Below, piece by piece: positions 23,822 to 31,767 of a DNA stretch of 42,008 bases (its first letter is position 1; the number at the start of each line of letters is the position of its first letter). Made by a program: the position numbers and the translations under genes. Location of the stretch: positions 1 through 42,008 of IMG/VR virus record IMGVR_UViG_3300012984_000023, one strand, 5' to 3'. The DNA is from a virus. The notes under the pieces are model-generated. The model was not told where the DNA came from. It worked only from the letters and a program-made list of their open reading frames with translations, and searched no databases.

Positions 23822-24783
23822 AGACCGGCTACGGCATCGAGGACTTCAGGTTCTCTGGGTCCTACGTCTCTCGCTACCACCACTGCTCCGGCTCAGCTGT
23901 GCTAGACGAGGCCATCCCAGGCTTCAAGCCCGTGGGTGGAGAGCGAGCAGCCAGCTCGCTGGGTACTCGCCTCCACAAGGTGGTACAGAGGATCCTCACT
24001 CAGTGTGAGGACTGGGAGGCAGCAGCAGAGCTACTCGACCAGCTCGCAGCAGTGAGGAACGTCAAAGACGAGAGGGTTATCCTCTTGAAGAGCGAGGCTC
24101 AGTACTACAGGTGGTGGATCCTAGATCGTGGCAACACGAGCGCGCCACCAGTCCCGTTCGAGATCATCGAGCTGCTCCACGAGGTACAACCGGAGCGGGT
24201 TGAGGAGGGCGAGGACGGTGTGGAGGAGATCATGATACCGGCGAAGGATATCATGACCTCACCACTGCTGATCCGCTTCCTGGCACAAGCTGTACGCTAC
24301 ATCTACAGCCTGCTCGACGAGGTCGAGGGTGCAGAGGTCTGGTGTGAGCAGTCTCGCACAGCGGAGTGGACCCAGACCAAGCCGCAGACCTCTGCGGACA
24401 TCGTCCTCACCAACGGTGTGAAGATCATTGTCGTAGACCTGAAGACAGGTACCATCCCGGTGGAGGCAGCTCACAATGAGCAGGGCCTCTACTACGTGGA
24501 GACGTATCGTACCAAGGAGGTCGAGGCAGAGTTCCACATCATCCAGCCTGGTAACATCTCTGCGTGGGAAGTCCCGTTGGACTACCTCGCTGAGTGGCAA
24601 GCGTCAGTCTTGCGTGCAGAGCAGCGGATCCTCGATGGGGACCGAACGTTGGTACCAGGCAAGCACTGTCAGTTCTGTCCTGCCAATCCCTACACTAAGG
24701 GAGAGCGTGGGGCGCCGTCATGTCCAGCACAGGTCGAGGTACTCTTCGGAACCGACGACCTAGCAATCATCCTGGAGGATTGA
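23818..24783 (+). CDS. Cas4/RecB-like PD-(D/E)XK nuclease with four cysteines
   Basis: This 321-residue protein is read from a GTG overlapping the previous stop. It has the PD-(D/E)XK core: SADIV with Asp194, then VVDLKTG with Asp207 and Lys209, and EQGLYYVETY near 221-230, matching the QxxxY motif. Cys23 plus C284-x2-C287 and Cys302 have the spacing of the iron-sulfur-bound Cas4/AddB class. The early motif FSGSYVSRYHHCSGSAV is typical of phage members of this group. It likely resects DNA ends in recombination or replication repair, next to the SSB-like protein and ligase. I see no CRISPR array, so there is no reason to link it to adaptation. A longer reading from 23731 overlaps the small gene and is unlikely. 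Confidence 0.85.
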   Translation: MKTGYGIEDFRFSGSYVSRYHHCSGSAVLDEAIPGFKPVGGERAASSLGTRLHKVVQRILTQCEDWEAAAELLDQLAAVRNVKDERVILLKSEAQYYRWWILDRGNTSAPPVPFEIIELLHEVQPERVEEGEDGVEEIMIPAKDIMTSPLLIRFLAQAVRYIYSLLDEVEGAEVWCEQSRTAEWTQTKPQTSADIVLTNGVKIIVVDLKTGTIPVEAAHNEQGLYYVETYRTKEVEAEFHIIQPGNISAWEVPLDYLAEWQASVLRAEQRILDGDRTLVPGKHCQFCPANPYTKGERGAPSCPAQVEVLFGTDDLAIILED

Positions 24784-24784
24784 A

Positions 24785-25681
24785 ATGCAACCAATGCTCG
24801 CCAGCCCAGTAACGCTGGAGCAAGTGCAGTATCCGGTGTACGTCAGCGCTAAGCTCGACGGCATCCGGTGTGTGGGTACAGACGAGGGACCGAAGACTCG
24901 GTCCCTCAAGCGTATCCCGAACGAGTACACCCGCAAGATGCTGTCCGATAAGATCTTCACCGGCTTCGACGGTGAGCTCATCGTCGGCCCTCCTGCAGCA
25001 GAGGACGTGTTCGCCAAGACCACGTCCGGTATCATGTCTGCAGCGGGTCGTCCCGACTTCACGTGGTACGTGTTCGACAAGTGGGACGAACCCGACAAGC
25101 CGTACACTACCAGGCTCCTGGACCTGTACGACGCGAACGACAAATCCCCGTGGGGAAACACCCTGGTCCTCGCTCAGGACTGGGTTAACAACGAGGAGGA
25201 ACTCCTCGCTGCAGAACACCAGTACCTAGAGCTAGGCTACGAGGGCGTCATCGTCCGTGCACCGTACGGTCGGTACAAGTACGGTCGCTCGACGTGGCGG
25301 GAGGGGCTCCTCCTCAAGCGCAAGCCTCTGGCTGACGCCGAGGGACTGGTCATCGGGTTCAACTACCTGGAGATCAACCTCAACGAGCAGACCAAGGATG
25401 AACGAGGCTACGCCAAGCGCTCTAACCAGCAGGACAACCAGTTGGTCGACTACGGGCGGATGGGTGCTCTCCAGGTACGAGTGCTCAACGGCCCGTTCGA
25501 GGGAGCCGTGGTCTCCATTGGCACCGGCTTCACCGACGAGCAGCGTAGGCTGTTCGCAGGCAAGGACCGGTTGGCGTCTGACTACGACATCATCGGTACT
25601 GTAGTCAACTTCACCTATCAACTCAGTGGCTCGAAGGACGCTCCGCGTTTCCCGAGCTTCAAAGGAATCAGGAAGGACTGA
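24785..25681 (+). CDS. ATP-dependent DNA ligase
   Basis: This enzyme seals nicks in phage DNA during replication and repair. The 298-residue protein is a compact ligase of the phage T7 kind. The nucleotidyltransferase motifs are intact: motif I KLDGIR with Lys23 as the adenylated lysine, motif III FDGEL (61-65), motif IIIa FTWYVFD (about 82-88), motif IV EGVIVR (153-158) and motif V LLLKRK (175-180). The C-terminal third resembles an OB fold. The ATG lies one base after the nuclease stop. The length is slightly shorter than T7 ligase, with no missing key residue. Confidence 0.95.
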   Translation: MQPMLASPVTLEQVQYPVYVSAKLDGIRCVGTDEGPKTRSLKRIPNEYTRKMLSDKIFTGFDGELIVGPPAAEDVFAKTTSGIMSAAGRPDFTWYVFDKWDEPDKPYTTRLLDLYDANDKSPWGNTLVLAQDWVNNEEELLAAEHQYLELGYEGVIVRAPYGRYKYGRSTWREGLLLKRKPLADAEGLVIGFNYLEINLNEQTKDERGYAKRSNQQDNQLVDYGRMGALQVRVLNGPFEGAVVSIGTGFTDEQRRLFAGKDRLASDYDIIGTVVNFTYQLSGSKDAPRFPSFKGIRKD

Positions 25682-25682
25682 C

Positions 25683-26054
25683 ATGAAGGATCCAATGAGT
25701 GAGCTGGCAGAGGCCATCCCGGATCTCCGGGAGGTCTCGATGCCAGCTGCAAAGATCACGCCCCTCGTAGCGGCGTGGACTGCAACAGGCTCTGCTGCAG
25801 ACAGGCAGAAGTCCATTCTCCACAAGGCGTGGCCGCGGTTGTTTAACGCGATCAAGCTTCTCGTCGAGGGACAGTCTGAGGACTGGGCTGAGTTCGAGGC
25901 GAACCGCACCATCGTGGCGATCAACACCATTCGTGGTGAGGTCCTCGACGATGTTCAGGCTATCATAGACGGGAACGCTCTGACACTGCCAGAGGTAGTA
26001 GACGAGCTCAAGGCTCTCATCAAGAAGTACCGCATCGGTGACAACCATGACTGA
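25683..26054 (+). CDS. Small helical protein, unknown function
   Basis: The 123-residue protein is read from an ATG 1 base after the ligase stop; the longer frame from 25626 runs back into the ligase gene and is rejected. It is mostly helical with a Leu/Ile-rich second half (about residues 50-115) and an acidic N-terminus. There is no membrane segment or signal peptide. GGAAGGA, within the end of the ligase gene, serves as ribosome site. It overlaps the next gene by 8 bases. No motif is recognised; its place in the replication operon suggests an accessory role. Confidence 0.7.
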   Translation: MKDPMSELAEAIPDLREVSMPAAKITPLVAAWTATGSAADRQKSILHKAWPRLFNAIKLLVEGQSEDWAEFEANRTIVAINTIRGEVLDDVQAIIDGNALTLPEVVDELKALIKKYRIGDNHD

Positions 26055-26403
26055 CACGTGGCTTCACGTCAACGATGCTACCAAGGGAATCATCGAGGAC
26101 ATCTTCAAGCAGGAGGCTATCTCCTATGCTGAGATCGTCGTCGATGGTGATTGTGGCTCGGTGTGGGGAGAACACCACACCGACGAGGTCCCGTGTCCGT
26201 ACCCTCACGTGCTCATCAAGAACCCGACACAGAAGATTATGTGGGCTCTCCGACAGGCACGGGTGGGGTACGTCCACACCAAGGAGGACTGGTCCAAGGA
26301 GATCACGTCGTGGCACTGGGTCGAAGACCCAAAGTGCATGGAGCGAGAGCTCTACGTGGTCGACTACCGTCGGCCCTACCACAAGGGTAAGGGAGTTAAG
26401 TAA
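26047..26403 (+). CDS. Protein of unknown function in the replication operon
   Basis: The 118-residue protein is rich in Trp, Tyr, His and Asp, with predicted alternating strands and helices (GSVWGEHH near residues 38-45, ITSWHWVEDP near 88-97). The ATG at 26047 overlaps the preceding stop (ATGACTGA) and is preferred over the in-frame GTG at 26038. It overlaps the following gene by one base (TAATG). Paired His/Asp residues could bind metal, but no catalytic pattern is certain. The function is unknown. Confidence 0.7.
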   Translation: MTDTWLHVNDATKGIIEDIFKQEAISYAEIVVDGDCGSVWGEHHTDEVPCPYPHVLIKNPTQKIMWALRQARVGYVHTKEDWSKEITSWHWVEDPKCMERELYVVDYRRPYHKGKGVK

Positions 26404-26687
26404 TGGAATACAAGCTACACGTCTATAAGGACGCAGACAAGATCCTCGGCGTGTGGGCGCAGGACGACTCTGAGTACTCAGCCATCTACCTCGTAGATGG
26501 AGAGGGCGGAGGTATCAAGATGGCCTCCAACCTAGCTGACATCAATGGGGAGTACGCTACCCACGACCAGTGGGTCCAGCAGTTCTATGAGCTGATGGTC
26601 ATGTTCGATGAAGTGGTAATCGAGAAGGTCAATCGTATTCCTCCTATCGTCATGATGCAGTACGAGGAATGGCTGGCCCTCTCGTGA
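26403..26687 (+). CDS. Small protein of unknown function before DNA polymerase
   Basis: The 94-residue acidic protein has a beta-rich first half (YKLHVYKDADKILGVW, then YSAIYLVDGE) and a helical second half. Its ATG shares a base with the preceding stop (TAATG). It overlaps the polymerase start by 4 or 19 bases depending on the polymerase start chosen. A protein so tightly coupled to the polymerase could be an accessory factor, but no motif supports this. Confidence 0.7.
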   Translation: MEYKLHVYKDADKILGVWAQDDSEYSAIYLVDGEGGGIKMASNLADINGEYATHDQWVQQFYELMVMFDEVVIEKVNRIPPIVMMQYEEWLALS

Positions 26688-28864
26688 AGCGGCGCAAGGA
26701 GTTCGGTCTCGACTTCGAGACCTACTGCGACCTGTCGCTGCCGGACGTGGGGCTGGAGAACTACGTCCGGCACCCCTCCTTCTGTCCCATCCTGGCGAGC
26801 ATCGCTATCAAGGGTAGGAAGACACAGAGGTTCGAGCTGGCTCTTGAAGGTTACGAGCGGTTCGTCGACGCTGTCTGGGCTCTGCTAGAGCAGGGCTACA
26901 CCATTGAGGCTCACAACGCGGGCTTCGAGAGGGCAGTGCTGCGGTGGTTGGGATTCACTAACATCGATCACCGTGTCCAGGATTCTGCGGTCATGTCTCG
27001 GCTGCTGGGGTGTGGTTCCAAGTTGGAGGTCGCATCCCGACAGCTGGGCTCCGTCGCCAAGCTGGACGCTGGTAAGTACCTGATGCAGCTCTTCTCGTTC
27101 GGTCGAGAGGGCTACACAGGGCCGACACCAGAGTTCATCGCTCAGCACCAAGAGGAGTGGGACCTGTATGGTCACTACTGTGACGTGGATGCTGAGGCAG
27201 GGCTGGAGATCGTAGACACCGGGATCCAGATCCTGACGAGCCTGGGCTGTGCCTACGTCTGGGAGAGGGAGTGTGCTTACGAGCTGCTCACCTACCAGCA
27301 GAATAGGGCGGGTTGGCACGTGGACGAGAAGACCGTGAACTGGATGCACAACAGATCTTGGGCTAACACAGAGATCGCCAAGGCTCAGTTCACCCACGAG
27401 ACAGGCGGCACCCTGAACTTCAGGTCAACGCCACAGCTCAGGAAGTTCTGTGCTGATCGTGGGGTTAAGGTCACGAGTCTCGACAAGTACCACGCTCCAG
27501 TGGTGCTGGAGAACACGATGCGAGAGCTGGCAGAGGAGAAAGATCCTGAGCGGCGTAAGCAGCTCCAGGAAGTTGTCACCATGCTGGAGATCAAGATCGA
27601 GATTGGGGGTAGTAGCCTTACCAAGCTACCTGTGATTCTCGCTAACATGACTCCAGAGGGCAGGCTCCACGACCAGTACGTTCACGTGGGCGCTGGTCAG
27701 ACCTTCCGCACGAGCGGTAGGAACGTCCAGATGCAGAACCTCGCTAGGCTCAAGGTGGACGACGACGGCGTGCCTCTTAAGGACGTCGCCACGATCTCGG
27801 ACTATGCCGAGGAGTGGAGCAACGGAGACATGGCCGGGCAGCTCCGGCAGGTCTTCACTGCCGAGCACGAAGACGGGCTGTTGTTCGTCGGAGACTTCAG
27901 TGCAGTGGAGTCGAGGGCTCTAGCCTACGTGGCTGGTGAGGAGTGGAAACTGGAGGTCTACAGGGAGGGTCGTGACTTGTACAAGGAGCTTGTCGTTAGG
28001 TACGACAATATCCCGTACGAGGAAGTGACTAAGACTCTGAGGCCAAAGGGTAAGTACTCCGAACTCAGTTGTGGGTACATGGCTAGTGGCAAGGCAGTGC
28101 AGGAGTTCATGTTCCGCCTAGGCTTCGTCATCTCACTCGAAGAAGCAACCGAGTGGGTAACGAGCTGGCGGGCGGCGTGTCCTAACATTGTCAAGCTCTG
28201 GCACGATCTAGATGCTCTGCTGAAATACGTGGTCTCTAGCAAGATGCCCAAGGCCATCGAGATCGGCAATGGTATGACGGCAGTAGCAACGCCTTTCACC
28301 CTGCCGAGCGTGGCCGAGGTTCACCCTGGATCTACGAGCATCTGCTTCCAGCTCTTCCACCCTTGGGACGACGAGGCTATCGTCACGAGGTTCATACACG
28401 GTGTCTATCTGGTCACGTCTAATAACAAGACCGGGATGGCGTACTACAAGGCTACGGAGACGTTGGGCGAGAAGGGTATCTGGTCCAACATCAACGAGAC
28501 CGGTACTCGCAAGGCTAACGTCGGCAAGCCGAAGAACGCCAAGAAGAAGATCGTGCTGAACACCATCTTCGGTGGGAAGCTGACTGGTATTGCTGTCCAG
28601 TCGCTCTGTCGAGAGCTGTTCTTCAAGGCACTGGCAGAGCTGTCAGACCGGCTAGAGAACGTAGCTAACGCTCAGCTGGTCGGGCAGTTCCATGACGAGG
28701 CTAACGTCGAATGGCTGCCTCATGTTGATGTCACAGACACATGGGAGAGGAACATCGAAGCCGAGGAGCTGCAAGCTCTGATGGAAGAGGTCATGTCTCA
28801 CTCAGAACTGGTGGGTTTCCCACTGGACGCTGACATCAAGTCCGCATACCGATACATCAAGTAG
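26669..28864 (+). CDS. Family A DNA polymerase with 3'-5' exonuclease
   Basis: This is the replicative polymerase of the phage. The 731-residue protein has an intact proofreading domain: exo I DFET with Asp15 and Glu17, exo II HNAGFE near 82-87, and exo III YCDVD near 170-174. The polymerase motifs follow: motif A GDFSAVESRALAY with Asp409, motif B around Lys459-Tyr470 (PKGKYSELSCGYMASG), and motif C HDE at 675-677. There is no 5'-3' exonuclease domain, as usual for phage members. The sequence from 480 to 630 is the fingers and an extended insertion. The ATG at 26669 has GAGGA immediately adjacent. A GTG at 26684 that overlaps the previous stop (GTGA) is an equally likely start and costs only five residues. 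Confidence 0.95.
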   Translation: MAGPLVKRRKEFGLDFETYCDLSLPDVGLENYVRHPSFCPILASIAIKGRKTQRFELALEGYERFVDAVWALLEQGYTIEAHNAGFERAVLRWLGFTNIDHRVQDSAVMSRLLGCGSKLEVASRQLGSVAKLDAGKYLMQLFSFGREGYTGPTPEFIAQHQEEWDLYGHYCDVDAEAGLEIVDTGIQILTSLGCAYVWERECAYELLTYQQNRAGWHVDEKTVNWMHNRSWANTEIAKAQFTHETGGTLNFRSTPQLRKFCADRGVKVTSLDKYHAPVVLENTMRELAEEKDPERRKQLQEVVTMLEIKIEIGGSSLTKLPVILANMTPEGRLHDQYVHVGAGQTFRTSGRNVQMQNLARLKVDDDGVPLKDVATISDYAEEWSNGDMAGQLRQVFTAEHEDGLLFVGDFSAVESRALAYVAGEEWKLEVYREGRDLYKELVVRYDNIPYEEVTKTLRPKGKYSELSCGYMASGKAVQEFMFRLGFVISLEEATEWVTSWRAACPNIVKLWHDLDALLKYVVSSKMPKAIEIGNGMTAVATPFTLPSVAEVHPGSTSICFQLFHPWDDEAIVTRFIHGVYLVTSNNKTGMAYYKATETLGEKGIWSNINETGTRKANVGKPKNAKKKIVLNTIFGGKLTGIAVQSLCRELFFKALAELSDRLENVANAQLVGQFHDEANVEWLPHVDVTDTWERNIEAEELQALMEEVMSHSELVGFPLDADIKSAYRYIK

Positions 28865-28872
28865 GAGGAAGT

Positions 28873-29415
28873 ATGGCTACTCTTGCTCTGGTCGGGCTGG
28901 ATCCGGGCATCGTCGATACTGGCGGTGTTCGGATCGAGCTGGACCTGGACAACAAGACAGTTGAGATTGAGTCTCGGGTGTACCGCAGGGTAACCGAGAG
29001 GAGTGGGAACTCCATCGTCGTGGACCCAGGATTCCTGCAGTCTCTACGACACTGGGCAATGATCGGAGTGCCTGGACCCCTCCACATCTTCTTGGAGGGC
29101 TACAGGAACCGAGGTCGTAACCCGCGACAGGACCAGCAGATGTCTATGCTGGTCCAGGAGATCCACGGTTCACTGCCAGGCAGCACCATCGTGGACAACA
29201 CGGGTGTGAAGAACGTGGTCAAGCAACCTTTGCTAGGCATGCTAGACCTGGACACGTGGAAGGTTCCTACGCACCACGCAGATCTAGCGTCTGCTGCAAG
29301 GATCCTCCTCAAGGGAGGGTTCCAAGATGAGGAGCTGAATAAGATCCTCTCTGACTGGATCAGGGACTGCCTGGAGGGAGCACCGTGGACATTAACGAAG
29401 TCCCACAGGAGCTAG
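28873..29415 (+). CDS. RuvC-like Holliday-junction resolvase
   Basis: The 180-residue protein has the RNase-H-fold acidic residues of the RuvC family: GLDPG with Asp10, FLEGY with Glu75, and HHADLASAARI with Asp137. It likely cuts branched DNA formed by replication and recombination before packaging. Length is that of typical RuvC proteins. An AGGAGGAA ribosome site precedes the ATG. It follows the polymerase after 8 bases and overlaps the start of the WhiB gene by 31 bases. No gene for RuvA or RuvB is present, as usual in phages. Confidence 0.85.
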   Translation: MATLALVGLDPGIVDTGGVRIELDLDNKTVEIESRVYRRVTERSGNSIVVDPGFLQSLRHWAMIGVPGPLHIFLEGYRNRGRNPRQDQQMSMLVQEIHGSLPGSTIVDNTGVKNVVKQPLLGMLDLDTWKVPTHHADLASAARILLKGGFQDEELNKILSDWIRDCLEGAPWTLTKSHRS

Positions 29416-29696
29416 ATCCAGAGCCCTGGTACTGGAGCGCGGCCTGCGCTAGTAGCAAGCTGGATCCAGAGACCTGGTTCCCGCACGAGTCTGAGTACCG
29501 TGGTGGGTCTCCCAACACGGACAAGGCAAAGAGCATCTGCAAGAACTCTTGCACAGTCAGGGTAGAATGCCTGGGTGCTGTGATGAAAGAAGAAGCAGGA
29601 CAGAAGAAGCGCTTCGGTATCCGTGGCGGTCTAGACCCTAAGGAACGTCGCAAGCTAGCGAAGTTCCTCACTAACAGAGCACTAAGGAAGGTGTGA
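29385..29696 (+). CDS. WhiB-family transcription regulator with unusual Cys spacing
   Basis: The 103-residue protein has the WhiB iron-sulfur fold: Trp and Cys21 near the N-terminus, Cys52, Cys56 and Cys62 in the centre, then the GIRGG turn (78-82) and a basic C-terminal tail (PKERRKLAKF...) for DNA contact. WhiB proteins bind a 4Fe-4S cluster and usually act with the principal sigma factor. In most members the central pair is CxxC; here it is CKNSC, a CxxxC with one extra residue, and the codons leave no doubt about the reading. Phage WhiB proteins may redirect host transcription or block host regulators. The GTG start follows GGAGGGAG. It overlaps the resolvase gene by 31 bases. Confidence 0.85.
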   Translation: MDINEVPQELDPEPWYWSAACASSKLDPETWFPHESEYRGGSPNTDKAKSICKNSCTVRVECLGAVMKEEAGQKKRFGIRGGLDPKERRKLAKFLTNRALRKV

Positions 29697-29697
29697 C

Positions 29698-30345
29698 ATG
29701 GCACAGGAAGAAAGCACGAAGGAACTGCTGGACGGTCGCAAGTCCACGTACGGCAATGCAGCACAGAACATGGACTCGCTGGCCGACATGTGGAACGGGT
29801 ATGTGGACGGCGTGGAGCAGCGCTCTGGCAAGCGCGAAGTACAGGGCGCTGACGTGGCCATGATGTTCGTCCTCGCTAAGGCGTACCGCTTCGCGGTCGC
29901 GCCAGACTACGGTGACAACATCGCTGACGTCTTCGGCTACGCTCAGATCGCCAAGGACTGTGTGGGTGAGAACATGATCGAGGCTGGGTCGGCACAGGAG
30001 TACCAGGCCAAGAAGGCCAGTCCCAACAAGCCGTCTTCCACGATCAACGTCAAGGTGGCAGAGGCACTCCAAGAGTATGCCGCTACGAAGCCGTCGATCG
30101 CTCAGCTGTTCGACGATGGTCGTGACCGTGCGACCGCTCAGAACGGCCCGGCCACCCCGAGGGTGCGACCCATCCACGGCTGGAATTTCGCCCCATCTGA
30201 TCGGGTGTCGTCGATGTACGAAGAGGTCGTGCTCGGGAACTCTCCGAACACGGTCCTTGAGAGCGACCCGCTTTACGCCCAGCTCAAGGCGGAGTTCGAT
30301 GCTCGACTGTCCGGCACTCCGCGCCGTATGGTAGAGGGCGAGTGA
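29698..30345 (+). CDS. DUF6378-like phage protein, unknown function
   Basis: This 215-residue protein begins with the pattern LLDGRKSTYGNAAQN (about residues 10-24), followed by VAMMFVLAKAYRFA (about 53-66) and DNIADVFGYAQIA (about 72-84). This arrangement is common in small phage proteins of unknown role found in nucleotide or replication regions (DUF6378-type by memory). The C-terminal half is low in order and rich in Ala, Pro and Arg. The gene lies 1 base after WhiB and overlaps the helicase start by 4 bases (GTGA). The family assignment is tentative. Confidence 0.7.
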   Translation: MAQEESTKELLDGRKSTYGNAAQNMDSLADMWNGYVDGVEQRSGKREVQGADVAMMFVLAKAYRFAVAPDYGDNIADVFGYAQIAKDCVGENMIEAGSAQEYQAKKASPNKPSSTINVKVAEALQEYAATKPSIAQLFDDGRDRATAQNGPATPRVRPIHGWNFAPSDRVSSMYEEVVLGNSPNTVLESDPLYAQLKAEFDARLSGTPRRMVEGE

Positions 30346-31562
30346 CCTCCTGGGACGAGGCAGAGCGGCTGTTCCAGGAGGCGGACCCAGAGTTCGCCTC
30401 CTGGACGGCTGACCAGATCTTTGCATTCAACCTCTGGACGACTCTGTCTAATCAAAGGATGCTGCTGTTCTATCCAACGGGAAAGGGCAAGACTAAGCTT
30501 AGTCTCGGGCTCATCGCGGAAGCAGGCTTCGATAGTGTCTTGGTGGTAGCACCACCCAAGACTCATGCAGCCTGGATGAGGGACGCAGTCACGCTGAACC
30601 TGGACCTGACGGTCATCAGTGTCGAAGCTATGCGCATGAAGCACAAAGACACGAAGGACGACTTCAAGTTCAAGCGGGGCGTGCCCATCATCGTGGACGA
30701 GTTCCACCTACTAGGGAAGCACTCGGCAGAGGGGTTCAAGAAGCTCGACAGGAACGCGACCGGATTCCCGGCCATCATCCTGGCGAGTGCCACCCCTCAG
30801 TACAATGATGCTGAGAGGGCGTACTGCATCGCTCACGTGCTGGATCCTGTCGGGAACCTTGGTGGGTACCAGCAATGGGTCATCAAGCACTGTAAGACCA
30901 GGGTTAACCCGTTCGCAAGTACTCCGTACGTGGATGGGTTTCTCAACTACACGGGTGCAGCAGAGTTCTTGGTGGACCAGGGCTACACGGCCTACATCGA
31001 GGACGATGCTGAGTGGGAGGAGCAGTACTTCGACCTGGCGTCCCACCGAGACGACTGGTTCGAGACCTACGGCTACGACCGGTGGCAGCACAGGATGATT
31101 GCCAGTGACATGGAGGCGTACCACCGCAGGACTTACCTGGACCGGGTGAACCCCGAGACAGGCTACCTGTGGGACGACGTCCTCGTAGACCTGGTACACG
31201 AGCTGGACAGGCGTGACCGGCCCTGGCTGGTCTTCTGCCAGCACGCTACCATCGCCGACGCAGTGGCAAGATCGCTGATCGATACTCCATGGGCCTCGTT
31301 CTGTATTACTGGTGGCATGAGTCACAAGCAATCAGAGCAGGTCAAGCACTGGTTCCTAGAGCTGGATCAGCGTAAGAAGGTGCTGGTGGGTACTGGTACT
31401 CTCAGTACTGGTGTGGATGGGCTAGACCGAGAGTGTGACCAGCTCTTGGTCTTCGACGACCTCAGGGGAGACCACGCTAAGCGACGACAGGTCATCGGTA
31501 GGGTACTACCTCGTGGTACGAGAGATCGTGCCACCAGGGTAGTATACGCACAGACACTATAG
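30342..31562 (+). CDS. SF2 DEAD/SNF2-like DNA helicase
   Basis: The 406-residue protein has superfamily 2 motifs in order: Walker A PTGKGKT (45-51), DEFH box (119-122), SAT at 149-151, and in the second lobe GTGTLSTGVDGLD and QVIGRVLPRG with the arginine finger. It is compact for an SNF2- or UvsW/RecG-like branch, with no extra domains. It likely unwinds or remodels branched DNA in replication or recombination. It starts with a GTG overlapping the previous stop. It precedes the replicative SF3 helicase and primase, so the phage has two helicases with different jobs. Confidence 0.9.
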   Translation: MTSWDEAERLFQEADPEFASWTADQIFAFNLWTTLSNQRMLLFYPTGKGKTKLSLGLIAEAGFDSVLVVAPPKTHAAWMRDAVTLNLDLTVISVEAMRMKHKDTKDDFKFKRGVPIIVDEFHLLGKHSAEGFKKLDRNATGFPAIILASATPQYNDAERAYCIAHVLDPVGNLGGYQQWVIKHCKTRVNPFASTPYVDGFLNYTGAAEFLVDQGYTAYIEDDAEWEEQYFDLASHRDDWFETYGYDRWQHRMIASDMEAYHRRTYLDRVNPETGYLWDDVLVDLVHELDRRDRPWLVFCQHATIADAVARSLIDTPWASFCITGGMSHKQSEQVKHWFLELDQRKKVLVGTGTLSTGVDGLDRECDQLLVFDDLRGDHAKRRQVIGRVLPRGTRDRATRVVYAQTL

Positions 31563-31572
31563 AAGGTGCCCA

Positions 31573-31767
31573 ATGAGACTACTATCTCACGACGAGTATC
31601 AGGCCATCCTGAAGAAGGAGCTTGAACTCATGGAGGATTACCTCCGAGATCCTAGCGAACCGCTAGATCAGACAGCCATTGGTAACCAGCTGAACAACCT
31701 ACAACAAGTCAAGGAAGGAGGGTCCAAGTGCCTAGACTGCACACTCGGCAAGAGCTTGCCTCACTAG
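31573..31767 (+). CDS. Small helical protein ahead of the SF3 helicase
   Basis: The 64-residue protein is acidic and helical in its N-terminal two thirds (HDEYQAILKKELELMEDYLR). It has CLDC near its C-terminus, a possible half zinc site. Its last 40 bases overlap the helicase gene in another frame. AGAAGG lies upstream of the ATG. The helicase's ribosome site (AAGGAGGG) lies inside this gene, so translation is probably coupled. The function is unknown. Confidence 0.6.
   Translation: MRLLSHDEYQAILKKELELMEDYLRDPSEPLDQTAIGNQLNNLQQVKEGGSKCLDCTLGKSLPH

Noticed and set aside
29560-29570. GGTAGAATG match inside the WhiB gene
   Set aside because: It encodes Val-Glu-Cys of the conserved WhiB cysteine motif, so the match is explained by the protein sequence.
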